Shown: positions 13,301 to 24,400 of the stretch, one piece after another
How the letters are laid out: every line of letters starts with the position of its first letter
How positions within the stretch are numbered: position 1 is the stretch's first letter
Assembly (NCBI GenBank): GCA_964017065.1
Contig: OZ024792.1
Span: 3,157,754-3,221,753 of the forward strand
Direction of reading: 5' to 3'
From: Haliclona indistincta
Taxonomy: Eukaryota; Porifera; Demospongiae; Haplosclerida; Chalinidae
Length of the DNA: 64,000 bases
Made by a program: the position numbers and the translations under genes
The notes under the pieces: model-generated
Told to the model about the DNA's origin: nothing
The model's input: the letters and a program-made list of their open reading frames with translations, nothing else
Databases searched by the model: none

Positions 13301-16300
13301 TATTCATGAGCCTCCATCCCATGGGGTAGATATCCCGCTACCATCCTGTTATTGATGGTTCATGCAATGGGGCATTGCACTTCGTACCTTAAGCTTTCTT
13401 TGTGGTTTTCTTACAGCGACTCACAATTCCTGTTACTTCAGCTGCTACTCTGCCGTCAGGATATAGCAGGTACCAGGCAATAGATACTGCTTGATATTAT
13501 AATAACCTACACTATCACAGCACACCACCTCAAGCTAAAGAGTACTGTCTGGCTTGTGTTATTGCTCCAACCGATGTGAGTTGTTAAAATCATCATGCCC
13601 TGAATAATCTATGCTTCTAGCATGGAAAATGTGATTAATTAAGAGTTACTATGTTCTTAATACAATTTCAATTTTAGTGTACATGCATAGCACACTTACT
13701 AGTGCATTCGTGAAAGATTGGTTGCTAGGTTGTGGGTTTCTGTGACTTGTACTAGTCAAAATAAGCACACTCTAGTTGTCATAGTGATGCTGCATGTTGG
13801 GACAAGGGGTACCCGCAGGAAGCAAGTGCTTATCGACACCTGGTGATACTGGTATAGTGTATTTGATAGGCTTTGTTTAGGGGGTGTCCCTCAGAGTCGT
13901 ACAGTACAGGCTTGCAGCAGCAGCAGCACGTGTACTCACCTGATCACTGACTTACTCTTTACTCTAATACTACTGACTTGCTCTTTTTGTAAGCCTGAAT
14001 CTGAAATACTGTTTTGACTTATGGCTGTGGTTTTAGCACGGAAAAAGTAGTGATTCAGCATTGTATACATGTACACTTTATAGTCACTGGCGATCTGCTT
14101 TATCGTAGCAGTGACGATTGCATCAAGTATTATTTCTTGTATTTTTAGGAGGACTGGCAAAAAGATTCTAAGAGGTTGTTTGAGGACGAATTAGCGGTGA
14201 GTTGTTTGTCTAGCGTTGTGTTTACCGATAGTCTGCTGCTGTTGTTGCTGACAATCCTCCTCCTTCTTGTCTATGTAGGAGGTTCTTCTCATGAATATTG
14301 AGTACAGGTCTCAAGGGCAGGTTAGTGCTCCCATCATGGTGTGTTATGAAAACACGCTCTTTGGTAGCTGACTTGGAATTGCCAAAGTGAAACTGATTTA
14401 CCAAATTAAATTTAATAACCATGGATACAGGCCTTTGTTGTTTGCGATATTTCTACATCCTCCTAGAAACTGGTGCAGTTTTGATGTGAATTTTTTAGTT
14501 CATGCGGCTCCGCTGGTGGTAGTAAGGTGTGACAGGAATGTCTCTATTGTGTATACAGATGTATCCTTCAGCTATAGAGTACCTTTAACCTAGAAAGTCG
14601 CCTGTTACCATGGATCCGTTGTGGGAACCACGCTAGTTGTCTAGCAACTAATACTCTCTGTCACGTATATCAAAGTGTTGAAATATTCCATGTGACCTCT
14701 CTTGCGCAATCTTTCTTTGTGGCATCCTATGCTTTGTGTACACAGCTTAAATCATTGCAATCATTTGCAATAACTTCTAGGATTTTTTAATAATTTTAGT
14801 GAAATGTATTTCTTATTGAGACAATGTTTGTGCTTGATCATTCTCTTTGATGTTAGGAGTATGTGACGCTGTGTCACTCTGATGACAAGAAGACAGATAT
14901 TGCTGAACGCTTGATTAGCAATGGGTTGTTGGCGGTTGAGAAGAGGAGGGAAAAAAAATTAGTTCAGCTGGTTAGTTGCTGTTAAATTACGATATCTAAT
15001 TACAAGTTATAATTTACTTTCCAGTTTGGACGGAAATTTGTTAAGGCGTTAAGTTCATTTGCTCTGCCCTTGTTTGAATGTCTGGTTTTTGTATTGACGG
15101 CTTCATCATGACCTTCCCTCTCTCCTCCACACAGTCTCAGACAGATTAATTGATTTGTTCAAAAATTAATTTTTTAAACTAGGTTTTCATTCAAATATGG
15201 ATGGTTTATAGTGGCGTAAACATGTGTATGGCTGGTAACAAAATCAGAATACTAAATTGTAAAGGGATGCACTTGTCACCACAAGTCTCAACAATACCGT
15301 ACCAAGACCTTTTGCATAAAATATAGTTTGCAGACTTCGCACAGTCTCTGTGGGTTGTTACGCAATAGCAGGAACTTAGCCCTGCAGTTGGTTGTTGTAC
15401 ACAGGTGGTGTGTACAATTGTTTCATAAATTTAGATCTCATGCTTTGTATGGGCATTAGACTAGTCGACTCAGCTCATCTTACAATACTATACATGGTTG
15501 TGGTCAGATGACGACTGGCTTTCTCTTTCTTCACTAAGTGAGGCTCTGACCAGGGCTCAGTGCGCAGCCATAGCAGCAGGCACGTTGGCGTCACTGACCT
15601 AACCCAATCTTCAACAAACATTTAGACTTGTTTAATATTTCATCATGATTGAATTATGCGTCGATTAATCTATGTCTTGTTTACTTCGCCCGTGGGTACA
15701 TGCACTTTGTGACATTCTCATTTGGTGATTTTTCTACTCGCAATCATTTAATCAAGCTTATTAATTGGATACTCCCGCTCTTTGTAGACAAAGCTACTAC
15801 CATTGCGTCACCATATTCTGCTTAAAATCTTTGAGCTTTGACGAGGAGAAGTTTACAGTGCTATATCAAATATATTATGCTTATTGAATAGCTATATTAG
15901 ACTTATTAACACCTCTTTCATGTGGGGATGACCCCACTTTAAAATAGCCCCACTTTAAATGGCAGCTGCTTGCATGTGTGATTTGATTTATCGATGTATA
16001 TGACAATGTGTCATATCTTAGTTGTACTCCTGATTCAATAATGTAGCAACTCCTGGAATGTCGGTCTGCTATGACAATAATATGACATCTCTTCCGTAGA
16101 TTTAATAGTTAGTTAACCGTTAATAATTAGTTGATTGTTAACTCTTCTTATTCTGTCCATATATGTGATAGTTTACGACACGGGGGGGCTTGGTGGTATG
16201 CACGATTATCGTCATGTATGGTCATGTATGTTGTCAAACATTTTAACTCGTCTAACTTTCAATTGGTTCCTATTGTCATTTGGCATCCTCTCTTTTTCTA

Positions 16301-19300
16301 CGTCTTCTTCCATAGGTGAAGCGGTACGTTCAAGCTGAGAAGAAAGCTCGAGATGATCACGTATGTACACATTGTTACAAAAATGTATTGTATCAATGTA
16401 ATTATAGTTCCCTGATTTGTTTGTTTTTTCTGAGATCATTGATACGTGTTAGTCACATTTTTATCGCCTGACTGTGTCGTTGAGGCTAGTTGCCAGTTCA
16501 TTGTTTACATGGTGTGTTTTGTATTATGACTAACTCAATAGTCTGTGATACATTTGACCACCCACCCATCCTTGGGCGGTTAGCATTGTTTCATATGAAA
16601 TATGCATATTTTGATTATTTTAGCTTGCGTGAGTCTTCTGTAGCAGTTGTTGTCGTGGCAATGCATCTATCATGTTACTGTTGACACTATTTGTAACTTG
16701 ACCACTGTGCAAGCATGAGCTGCTCAATTCCAACCATGTGCTGTACTCGGACCGGGCAGGTAATTATGGTCTGCATTGTTTACTAGTCTTGTTAAATGTC
16801 TTTTGTTGCTTGGTTACATTCTAGTGTCCTTGCTGTAATCTGGTTGTTAGACTAGACACTGGTAGCCTTTAAGTCTGTCTCGCTGTTTCTTTTTGTGCAT
16901 TGTCATCTTTCTACTATTGTCCATTGTTGCTGTGTCGTGAGAACACTACTGGTAGAGTTCATGTTAACAAGTTTAGTAGTTTTAGATGGTTTCCTAATGT
17001 TCTGAATAGCTCCAGATTCTATTAGACCTAGGTACCACCCCAGGTTTGATTTAATCTCCTCAATTTGAAATGAACTTACTGTGTCCTGCAGGAGCACACC
17101 TGTGATTGACTAGTAATCACTGTTATGTGTTCTGTTTGTACACGGTCTATACGTCAAGTGAGGCAGTGAAGATTTGATATGCTTTGTTGCTTCAAGAATT
17201 CATCAACTTCAAGGAGTAGCCACGGAAGAACACACACAGCTCCTGAATTACACTATTTGAATAATGCACCGGTGCTTCTATTGGATGGAGCTATTGCCTT
17301 ATTTGTACTGCATGTTTCGGGCATGTTTTTCCTCTATCGAATAATGTTGATCCTGTTTAGTGGATGTTGTCTGAGACTCTGAGTCTGTGTCTGTTTTGCA
17401 TTTATAAAATGCAGTATGTCTTGATTATCTGTATAGCAGACTAGAGCTAATATTGTTTTTCACTACCAACAGTTTGCAAACAAACAACACATGAAACACT
17501 TTGCTCTGCTTTTGTACTTTGTGTCTAGTTACAATGGTATTGCATTGTTAGTAAGTTCATGCACACCGCCACGCACATGACCACTTACTATCTCTTATCG
17601 GTAATGTCATAACTTGTACTCAAAACAGGATGAACTTGTACGAGAAAATCTTCTGTGTACAAGAAGCCAGATTTGTTTTCTCTGTAGCGTTGATCGAGTT
17701 ATAGTATTTTTGTGGGTTATAATGTTTGTTGTGTGGTACTGCCTTTTGAAAATATCATTGTACACTTATGCACAATTTGGTTGCTAAGGACATACCTAGC
17801 GCACATTGCATGCGTAACTGTCGACTTGAAGTGGGTGTAGGTCATCTAGTGCATCATAACAGATACCATTGAAGTGTTGTAGTGCTTAGGGATTTGCATG
17901 TTTAGTGGGCGTTCAACTGTAGAGTAAAATATCTGTACTCAACAAATATTTTCCGGTGTAGAGTAACGCAAATTTATGACCGTGAAGTAGGTTGGTTTAT
18001 TGTTGTGTGAGACGATACCTAGCCAGGATGTTGTTTGGTCCGTTTTTAAACAGTAGACTTGTAAAAAGAGGATGAATCATGAGTCATGTATGGCGACAAA
18101 AATGGTCATGTGAATTTCTGTACTCATCTCTGATGAATCAAATATTGATCTGTTTTAGACTTTTGAGTCAAATGCTTATTTTGTTGGGTTTTAAAATAAC
18201 TCTATTGGGTTATTCTTTGATGATTCAAACGCATTTTATTGTTTTCCGTGTAACTGGACACAATTGACAGGTTATAGAAATATCTAAATATAGTAAACAA
18301 GACAATTGCAAACATATGTACTGATAGGGTTGTTGTTGTTTGATAAGAATGAGGTGTGGTTACCACTAAAATACCACAACACTAACGGATTGTACCACCA
18401 ATGAATTATCCGATGATCAGGATGATTAAGCCAAAAATAGCATCCTAGCTATTCAAGCCTCTCGGTAAGTATGGAAGTTGAAATTACAGTATCAGGTAAT
18501 AGTCTGCCTTATACTGAGCTCCGTGGCTGGCAGTGAAGTGTTAATTGTTTGTGTTCACAAGGTGGAGCGTTTTAATCTACTGCACCTGACTCATTTGCTG
18601 CATGTAGCGTGCCTATTGCGTCACATGGTATTTTTTGTTACTCGGTTAACGTTGCTAATTGCACTAGTGGGCAGTATAAACAAAAGGTTAAGCATTCACT
18701 GTATTCGCAATGACTGTCTAAACAATCTGTTAAAAACTATTTTGCAAACCTTTACCTTTTTCGTTTGCTGTTTTCATATGTGTGATCATCCTCTTACCAC
18801 ACACGCACACATTTCCGGTATTGCTTCAGCTTATGTTGGGTCTGTCCATTGCTGAAGAAGCGCGTGCTTATAATAACTACAGGAAGCTGTTAATAACCAC
18901 AGGATGATGGGCAGTCTGTCGCATGATCATCAAACAGCTATCTGGGACAGTACTAACGCTTGCGGATACTTTTTGAAAATATTGTCTGTAAATATGTTGT
19001 GTAGTATTTAGTCTTTGTAGAGTATTAGTGTCTTCAACAGTGGGTCTAGACTACACGTCATCTGCATGCGATTGCATCATGATAGTTTTTTTGAGGGGAC
19101 TTTTTGGTGAATCACTACTTAAGTAAGCATTGGTTGTCCATGTTCAAGTTATGTCTAGTATAGGTGTTATACATACTGGGTTGTACTATTGGTTGTGTAT
19201 TTTATCACTGCTCTCACTCCTGTCTCCACTTTGTTCTTCGTCTCATGATATTCATTATGTTTGATGTGTTTACTTGAGTTTGAAATAGAACACCTTTTCA

Positions 19301-20277
19301 ACAAGGTCAACTAATATGTAGCATTTGTGAACAAGGTTTGTTGATTAGACTTTATCCCCAAAGTGTGATCATCAGTTAATACTCACATATTTTAAGTCAT
19401 TACTGGTTTAATATGGATGTGTCTTGTATCCCATCATGTTCAAATGCATTTGTAATTGTGCCTGGGTCAATACATACAAGTCATAATTGCACTTAATTTG
19501 AGGGTTTTCTTGTGTAGCCTCCACATGCCCTGGCTTCCAGTTTATTATACTGCAATTGAAATGTTGTGGGGTGTGAACAAGTGTACATTCTTGATTAGTA
19601 GTGACTGCTCGATAATTTTATTTGAGTCTCGCTAATCGAAGCAATTCGGGTGTAGAGATAGGTTAGCAATACATCTTTATTACTGGTGTTCAGTATTACC
19701 TTGTAGCACTGGATGCATTGTAATAGTGTGATTGTTCATGCTAGTCGTGTGTATCATTGTTCACACTGGTCATGTGTATCATTGTTCACACTGGTCGTGT
19801 GTATCATTGTTCACGCTGGTCGTGTGTATCATTGTTCATGCTAGTCGTGTGTATCATTGTTCACGCTGGTCGTGTGTATCATTGTTCACGCTGGTCGTGT
19901 GCATCATTGTTCACGCTGGTCGTGTGTATCATTGTTCACGCTGGTCGTGTGTATCATTGTTCACGCTGGTCGTGTGTATCATTGTTCACGCTGGTCGTGT
20001 GTATCATTGTTCACGCTGGTCGTGTGTATCATTGTTCATGCTGGTCGTGTGTATCATTGTTCACGCTGGTCGTGTGTATCATTGTTCACGCTGGTCGTGT
20101 GTATCATTGTTTGCGCTGAAATTACGTTTACTCTTAGGCTATTCACTATTATTGATTGTGAGAATTCTTATAATTATAGTTGTGAGTATATCTTTTTTCT
20201 CCTTACAGGTCAATATATGGCAATATGGTGATTATACAGCAGATGATGCGAATGAGTTTGGATATCGCAAAGCATGA
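280..20277 (+). CDS. SND1: SND1 (Tudor-SN / p100), 3' part
   Basis: Staphylococcal nuclease domain-containing protein 1, a nuclear and cytoplasmic RNA-binding and nuclease protein of RISC, splicing and stress granules. The gene enters from the left edge. Twenty exons are visible: 280-386, 440-524, 574-702, 6325-6494, 6903-7013, 7062-7134, 7186-7254, 7365-7437, 8045-8247, 9846-10121, 10265-10322, 12649-12772, 12823-12892, 13417-13469, 13521-13575, 14149-14196, 14279-14320, 14857-14970, 16316-16360 and 20209-20277. All phases agree and give 657 residues. In order they encode the end of SN2 ([15 protein letters not shown]), SN3, SN4 ([28 protein letters not shown]) and Tudor-SN5 ([15 protein letters not shown]), ending in [12 protein letters not shown], close to the animal SND1 C-terminus. 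The linker before the Tudor domain (exon 9846-10121) is an acidic and lysine-rich run longer than in vertebrates. The introns are far larger than elsewhere in the window (up to 5.6 kb). SN1 and most of SN2 lie outside. Confidence 0.97.
2367..3229. mobile_element. TIR element, 863 bp, 7-bp target duplication
   Basis: The ends are a near-perfect inverted repeat of about 27 bp beginning CATAGACAATGTATCCCTTA, with a second inverted block of 21 bp further in (2440-2460 against 3138-3158). The direct repeat ATTGGAC lies immediately outside both ends (2360-2366 and 3230-3236). It extends to GATTGGAC if the terminal G is counted. No transposase is visible, so this is a non-autonomous DNA transposon. 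A 7-8 bp duplication would fit hAT-like or P-like families, but the family cannot be assigned from this copy alone. Confidence 0.8.
3521..3762. repeat. Inverted 16-bp pair, possible small element
   Basis: GCAGGGTTCTTGCTAG at 3521-3536 is matched in inverse orientation by CTAGCAAGAACCTTGC at 3747-3762 with one mismatch, and both are followed inward by AATGGATC-like sequence. It may be a short decayed TIR element. No target duplication was found. Confidence 0.4.
4524..6206. repeat. 20-bp minisatellite, 83 full copies
   Basis: Tandem array of TTAWTGCTCCACCAGTGGTA in perfect 20-bp register from 4541 to 6200, with partial units at both ends. I counted 83 full units. The only difference I saw between units is A or T at the fourth base. 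Each unit carries the short inverted repeat ACCA-G-TGGT. Open frames across it (HQWYYCST repeats) follow from the 20-bp period and are not genes. It lies within the large SND1 intron, and the next exon starts about 120 bp downstream. Confidence 0.97.
7290..7359 (+). repeat. CT microsatellite next to a 3' splice site
   Basis: About 70 bases of almost pure (CT)n, broken by two TG-containing units, inside the 110-bp SND1 intron 7255-7364. It ends 5 bases before the exon at 7365 and therefore serves as the polypyrimidine tract of that acceptor. Confidence 0.9.
9077..9762. mobile_element. Foldback TIR element, 686 bp, 111-bp arms
   Basis: The arms 9077-9188 and 9652-9762 are inverted copies that differ by a single-base indel, starting CAGGAGTCCATAATCAACCG. 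The direct repeat ATAATAA flanks both ends (9070-9076 and 9763-9769). The centre has no recognisable protein. The near-identity of the arms suggests recent insertion or strong selection on long TIRs. It lies in the SND1 intron 8248-9845. Confidence 0.85.
16361..20208 (+). other. Last SND1 intron, 3.8 kb
   Basis: Intron before the terminal coding exon. Apart from the 25-bp minisatellite at its 3' end no structured element or gene is seen. A 125-codon open frame at 18478-18855 is not recognisable and is probably chance. Confidence 0.75.
19734..20117. repeat. 25-bp minisatellite, about 15 copies
   Basis: Tandem 25-bp units containing GTCGTGTGTATCATTGTTCA followed by CGCTG or variants. The outer units at the left end have diverged (CACTGG, CATGCTAG), and the central ones are almost identical. 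The array stops about 90 bp before the last SND1 exon. It is open in all three forward frames because the 25-bp unit contains no stop codon, not because it codes. Confidence 0.93.
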
Positions 20278-20866
20278 ATACTCACTGCTTGGATTGCTCT
20301 TAAAGAGCTTTACTAACATCCATACTAGATTTGACTACTGGTATTAATAATAATTATTGTAAATCCAACTAGCAAGAGACGTTGAAAATTGAAATTGCAG
20401 TTTTGCAAGAGTAATCTGTTTTGATTTACTCTTCTGCTTTATTGTATTTTTGTGAATAGAAACACATTCTTGAATATTTTGCTGGGACAAATCGTCGCCA
20501 AGACTAGGATTTAGTGCGGTAATAAATTTTGCATGCTTAAATCATTTCGTGGTACACTGCACAGCACTGGCGCGTGGCCCACTTGGTGATTTCCCCACTG
20601 ACTCAGCAGTGCTGCTCTCGCTCAGACTCTTACGACACCGCCTATCTGTGGACGATGGAGATGTAGTAGAGTTTGCACGAAATTAGATAACGGCTGCACC
20701 AATGCTACTACAAGTCCTGCAGAGTCACTGCATGCAAGTGAATAATTGTGTTTGCGTGACGTTTCTGTAATTCCACACCGACTTCTATTGCCAGTGTTTT
20801 CTGTGACAAAATGATTGTATAAGACCGGTAGTGGAAAGGATCGTAATTAAATCCCATAAATCACCG
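20278..20866. other. SND1 3' flank and intergenic
   Basis: No gene is seen. A possible poly(A) signal AATAAA lies at 20521-20526 for SND1, followed by the promoter region of the next gene. Confidence 0.5.
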
Positions 20867-20874
20867 TATATAAG
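20867..20874 (+). promoter_or_regulatory. TATA box of the cystine-knot gene
   Basis: TATATAAG lies upstream of a plausible start site near 20895 and a non-coding first exon that ends at GTG|GTAAGT (20950). A clean TATA box suggests a regulated promoter. Confidence 0.5.
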
Positions 20875-21039
20875 CGACGTACTTAGACGTTCTTCACTGT
20901 GATGACATTTGGGCTGCTCTCACTTGCCGCATTTCGCTTTTATACTCGTGGTAAGTTTGAGTTTTGCATGCCCACGAGCTCACATCGTGCATGGATTCAC
21001 TGATTTGTTTCTTTCTACAGCTATCGAGACACCCACACA

Positions 21040-21492
21040 ATGTTCAGAAGCCCCTTCAGATTTTTTCACGGGACTCTTGTGTTAACAGCGAGTATTCTCG
21101 TCATCTTGTTGGTTTGCAGCCACGCACCTACAGCACAAGCAATTTCCAATCATCAGATGAAACGTAGTATATCCAAGCCGGTTAATCTGAGCAAACCGCT
21201 GCCTTGTATGCGCAAACTAACACCTATATGGCTGCACCAACCAGGCTGCGAACCTCGACGCACTATGATTCCATATTGCACTGGTGCTGGACATTCATTT
21301 GACAGAAATTCACCAAACAATGTGTCGCTCAGAGAAAGAAGATGTTCTTGCTGTGCTTCTACAAGAAACAAGGCCACGAGGAGAAATTTGAACTTCGTGT
21401 GTGGTGGACGCAACGAGACACGTTCAGTATTCTTTCAAAAGATTTCTACCTGTGGATTCGTAGACTGCGATTATCTATTAAATAAATTATAG
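21040..21492 (+). CDS. Secreted DAN/bursicon-like cystine-knot protein
   Basis: A 150-residue protein with an N-terminal signal peptide (hydrophobic LVLTASILVILLV, likely cleaved after TAQA near residue 34). The mature part has the spacing of a C-terminal cystine-knot domain of the DAN/gremlin/bursicon type: C56, GC at 70, C80 in CTGAG, RCSCC at 101-105, C121 and TCGFVDC at 137-143. Such proteins are BMP antagonists or neurohormones. Two expected cysteines are absent: the second of CxGxC (G84) and the second of CxC (F140). In gremlin-type knots these two pair with each other. The start is the first ATG after a 5'UTR intron (20951-21020). An AATAAA overlaps the last codons (around 21480), giving a very short 3'UTR. 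The family call rests on pattern, not on a search. Confidence 0.7.
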   Translation: MFRSPFRFFHGTLVLTASILVILLVCSHAPTAQAISNHQMKRSISKPVNLSKPLPCMRKLTPIWLHQPGCEPRRTMIPYCTGAGHSFDRNSPNNVSLRERRCSCCASTRNKATRRNLNFVCGGRNETRSVFFQKISTCGFVDCDYLLNKL

Positions 21493-24400
21493 TATTTATA
21501 ATAATTTTTCAAGATATCTTATGATTGCATTCATCATGGCACTCACACTCGCATAGTAGCCAACCAAAAGTCAGCCCAAAGACTATCATGATTTTGTTTT
21601 CAGATTTATGTTGTGTAATTTATTCATTTTTCCATTGATGCTCTTATACCAACTTTTGGTTCAGGCTGGTCCTATTGGTCACAACAGTTGTCAATTATTT
21701 TATTATTGATGTCACTTTGTGATGAATTAAGTAATAATAATTATTTCTTGTTCATAACAATCAACTCTGGTTCATGCGTATTGTTAACATAGTATTAAGT
21801 TATTGTTAGCGTACAGCTGGGTATGTACAACACTTGAGCACAATAATACAATTCACACGATTAGTATTCGATTAGTATTCTAGTACACAGACTGACAGAT
21901 ATTCATTGATTGACAGATTATATTGTACAATCGTAAACTCGTAAACATTGTGTATCGGTGGAAAGGTCTAGAACATCCCATTGTATAGTGACACAAGATC
22001 CTGCAGGATAAGTGACTGCAATGGTTGTGTGACTCTTTGTCATCAATTATGATATCCCTGACTGCTCTAGAGACTTTACCTGTCCTAAGTAGATCGTTTG
22101 TGTAGCAAGTATTCATAGACAAAAGCAAGTATCATTAACTAAATAATCTTTAGAAGCAATAAATGAACCTGCTGTGTAAATCGTATACAGCTAACAGCTG
22201 TGACTATAATTATGAGTTAGCCTCTTGATGATAAGCTATAAGGAAGTTTACATCCTCATTTCCCCTGGTACTATCAACACACGGGAAGAACCAAGGCAGC
22301 AAGCAATGACTGCACTCTTCAGTTTATATAGCTTTGATTAATAGACACAAACATCAGATTATTGTCTATGGTACCCTGACCTATGCACTAGGGTTGTAAA
22401 TTATATGCATGCTAGCTGGCACTTTTGTCTGCATGTCATTGCCTAAAGCACTTTCTCCAAAATATCTGGATAGCATTTTAGGCTAATTTAAAACCATTTT
22501 CTTGGCTTCTGTGTTAGTAGTAATATGTTGCACCAGTTTGGCTTTCTTCCTTGCTATGGAATGCTATACATGTACCACATAACCTTTAGTGAACTAACTG
22601 TGAACCTGGTGAACTATGTCACTACGTGTTGGCCTAAAAATTCTACCTGCAGCTAGTATGTTTGTCAAAACACATTCTTTTACAAAATATTTACTGTCTC
22701 AAACGCTAAATTAGTAAAATCCTTCTGGCAATACTTGGTAAAACATTGCCATCAGTATTACAATGGCCAATAACACGTTCTAACTAACAAAAACCTACAG
22801 TCCACAAGTATTTTGAAATACAATACCAAAATTACACTGAATCATTCTAAGAACATAATGTGAGGTACTATCGAAAACAAAAATATTAAGGTAAGAATAC
22901 TGGTATATATACGTGCCCGTAGCCACTGGTAGCCAGCCTCAAAAAAGAGGGATCAGAAATCAACTAGCATGGAGAAATGTTATTTGTGGTTGTAGTTTTT
23001 GTGCTTAGAATTGCATCTTTGCAGTATGTTTGATGTCTATAGTTTTCTCATAGTCAGTGAGTCGTTATACTGCAGTATGTGGACAAATTGGACCTCTAGT
23101 AAGATAGGGCGGGTCAGTAGACCCCCTTGGCTGGCTATAGGCTTAGTATAATAAGGTTATGCACTAATAGGTCTGAGCATTATGCTTTAATAGATTAGTC
23201 TGCTTGAAATAATATTGTTTTATCAGCTTACTATAAGTGATAATTGGTATATCATTAGTGTTACATTGTTGATTTAAAATTTAAAACATCTCAACACTAA
23301 TTAATCGGTGCTATGTGGTGCTCCAACGAAAATATAATTGCATTAATTAATTATAATAGCTGGACTGAAACCATTGTGAATTTGTGCATACTCCTACCAA
23401 CAATAAAACAGTATCATATTTCTAGTGTTACATAATTTCCCAAGGATTATCTATCTTGCTACAGTCTTCCCACATAGCGCGATATCACTGCTGTTACTAA
23501 TATTATCCATTGAACAATTAGGTATCAGCTATCACCAATATACTATTGATATCTTAGTGTGCACTACGAAAATAATAAGCATGGATGGTTACGTGTAAAC
23601 CATTGCCGTACATGAATATGCTGTTACAAATTGTACATCTGTTACTCCTCTGCTATACTCATTGTGTGCTGTACTCATTATGCTGCTGCAGTTGTGTTCA
23701 GTAATTATTGCAATGAAAACTGAACACAACTGCAAGTAATGAATAACAAAAAGACATAGTACACATGAGGAACAACTATTGCCTTGTTGTCAAATTGTTA
23801 ACAACTTTACTTGACTGTGTGATGATCTCCAATAGTCCATGAGGAATTCAAAAACTGCTGTCCCTGCGAATTATTGCGTAAAATTAATGCCCTATGCTAT
23901 GTATCTATGCAAGAAATTCAAACATGTTTGATAATAGGTGGTATTAATTGTCGAACCATTATGTTAGTGTAATCAGCCATTTATAATAACTACACATTAC
24001 CACTGGACCAAAGAAATTCAATTTTAAAACAATCATTCTTAACAAACTTGTACATGGATGGCATGCAAATAATTGGAGCAAGTATTGTAAATATAACGAT
24101 TATTAGTTTACGAACATTTGCGTCATCTCTACTAGACATGTTTTTCTGAGTCGATGGAGGTCTTTGCTAAAGAATTGAATATCTACCACCTTCACGCACT
24201 AATTGTGCAGATATATTCAACAGTGAACATAGAGCACCAATGCATAAAGGTGACAGTATCGATCACTCCAAAAAATCTTCTGCCTTATCATTAAAGTAAT
24301 GTATATAGTCTATTTTGCAATTCTAAGTGCATGACTCATCAGTTGTCACTAATCTCATTACAGCTAGCTACTTTAGATATGCACTTTGTATTATGACGTA

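Noticed and set aside
18478..18855. 125-codon frame with a hydrophobic start
   Set aside because: Intronic, no recognisable domain, no conserved spacing, no splice partners.
19732..20277. 181-codon frame with [15 protein letters not shown] repeats
   Set aside because: The 25-bp minisatellite is open by period. Only its last few codons coincide with the true last SND1 exon.
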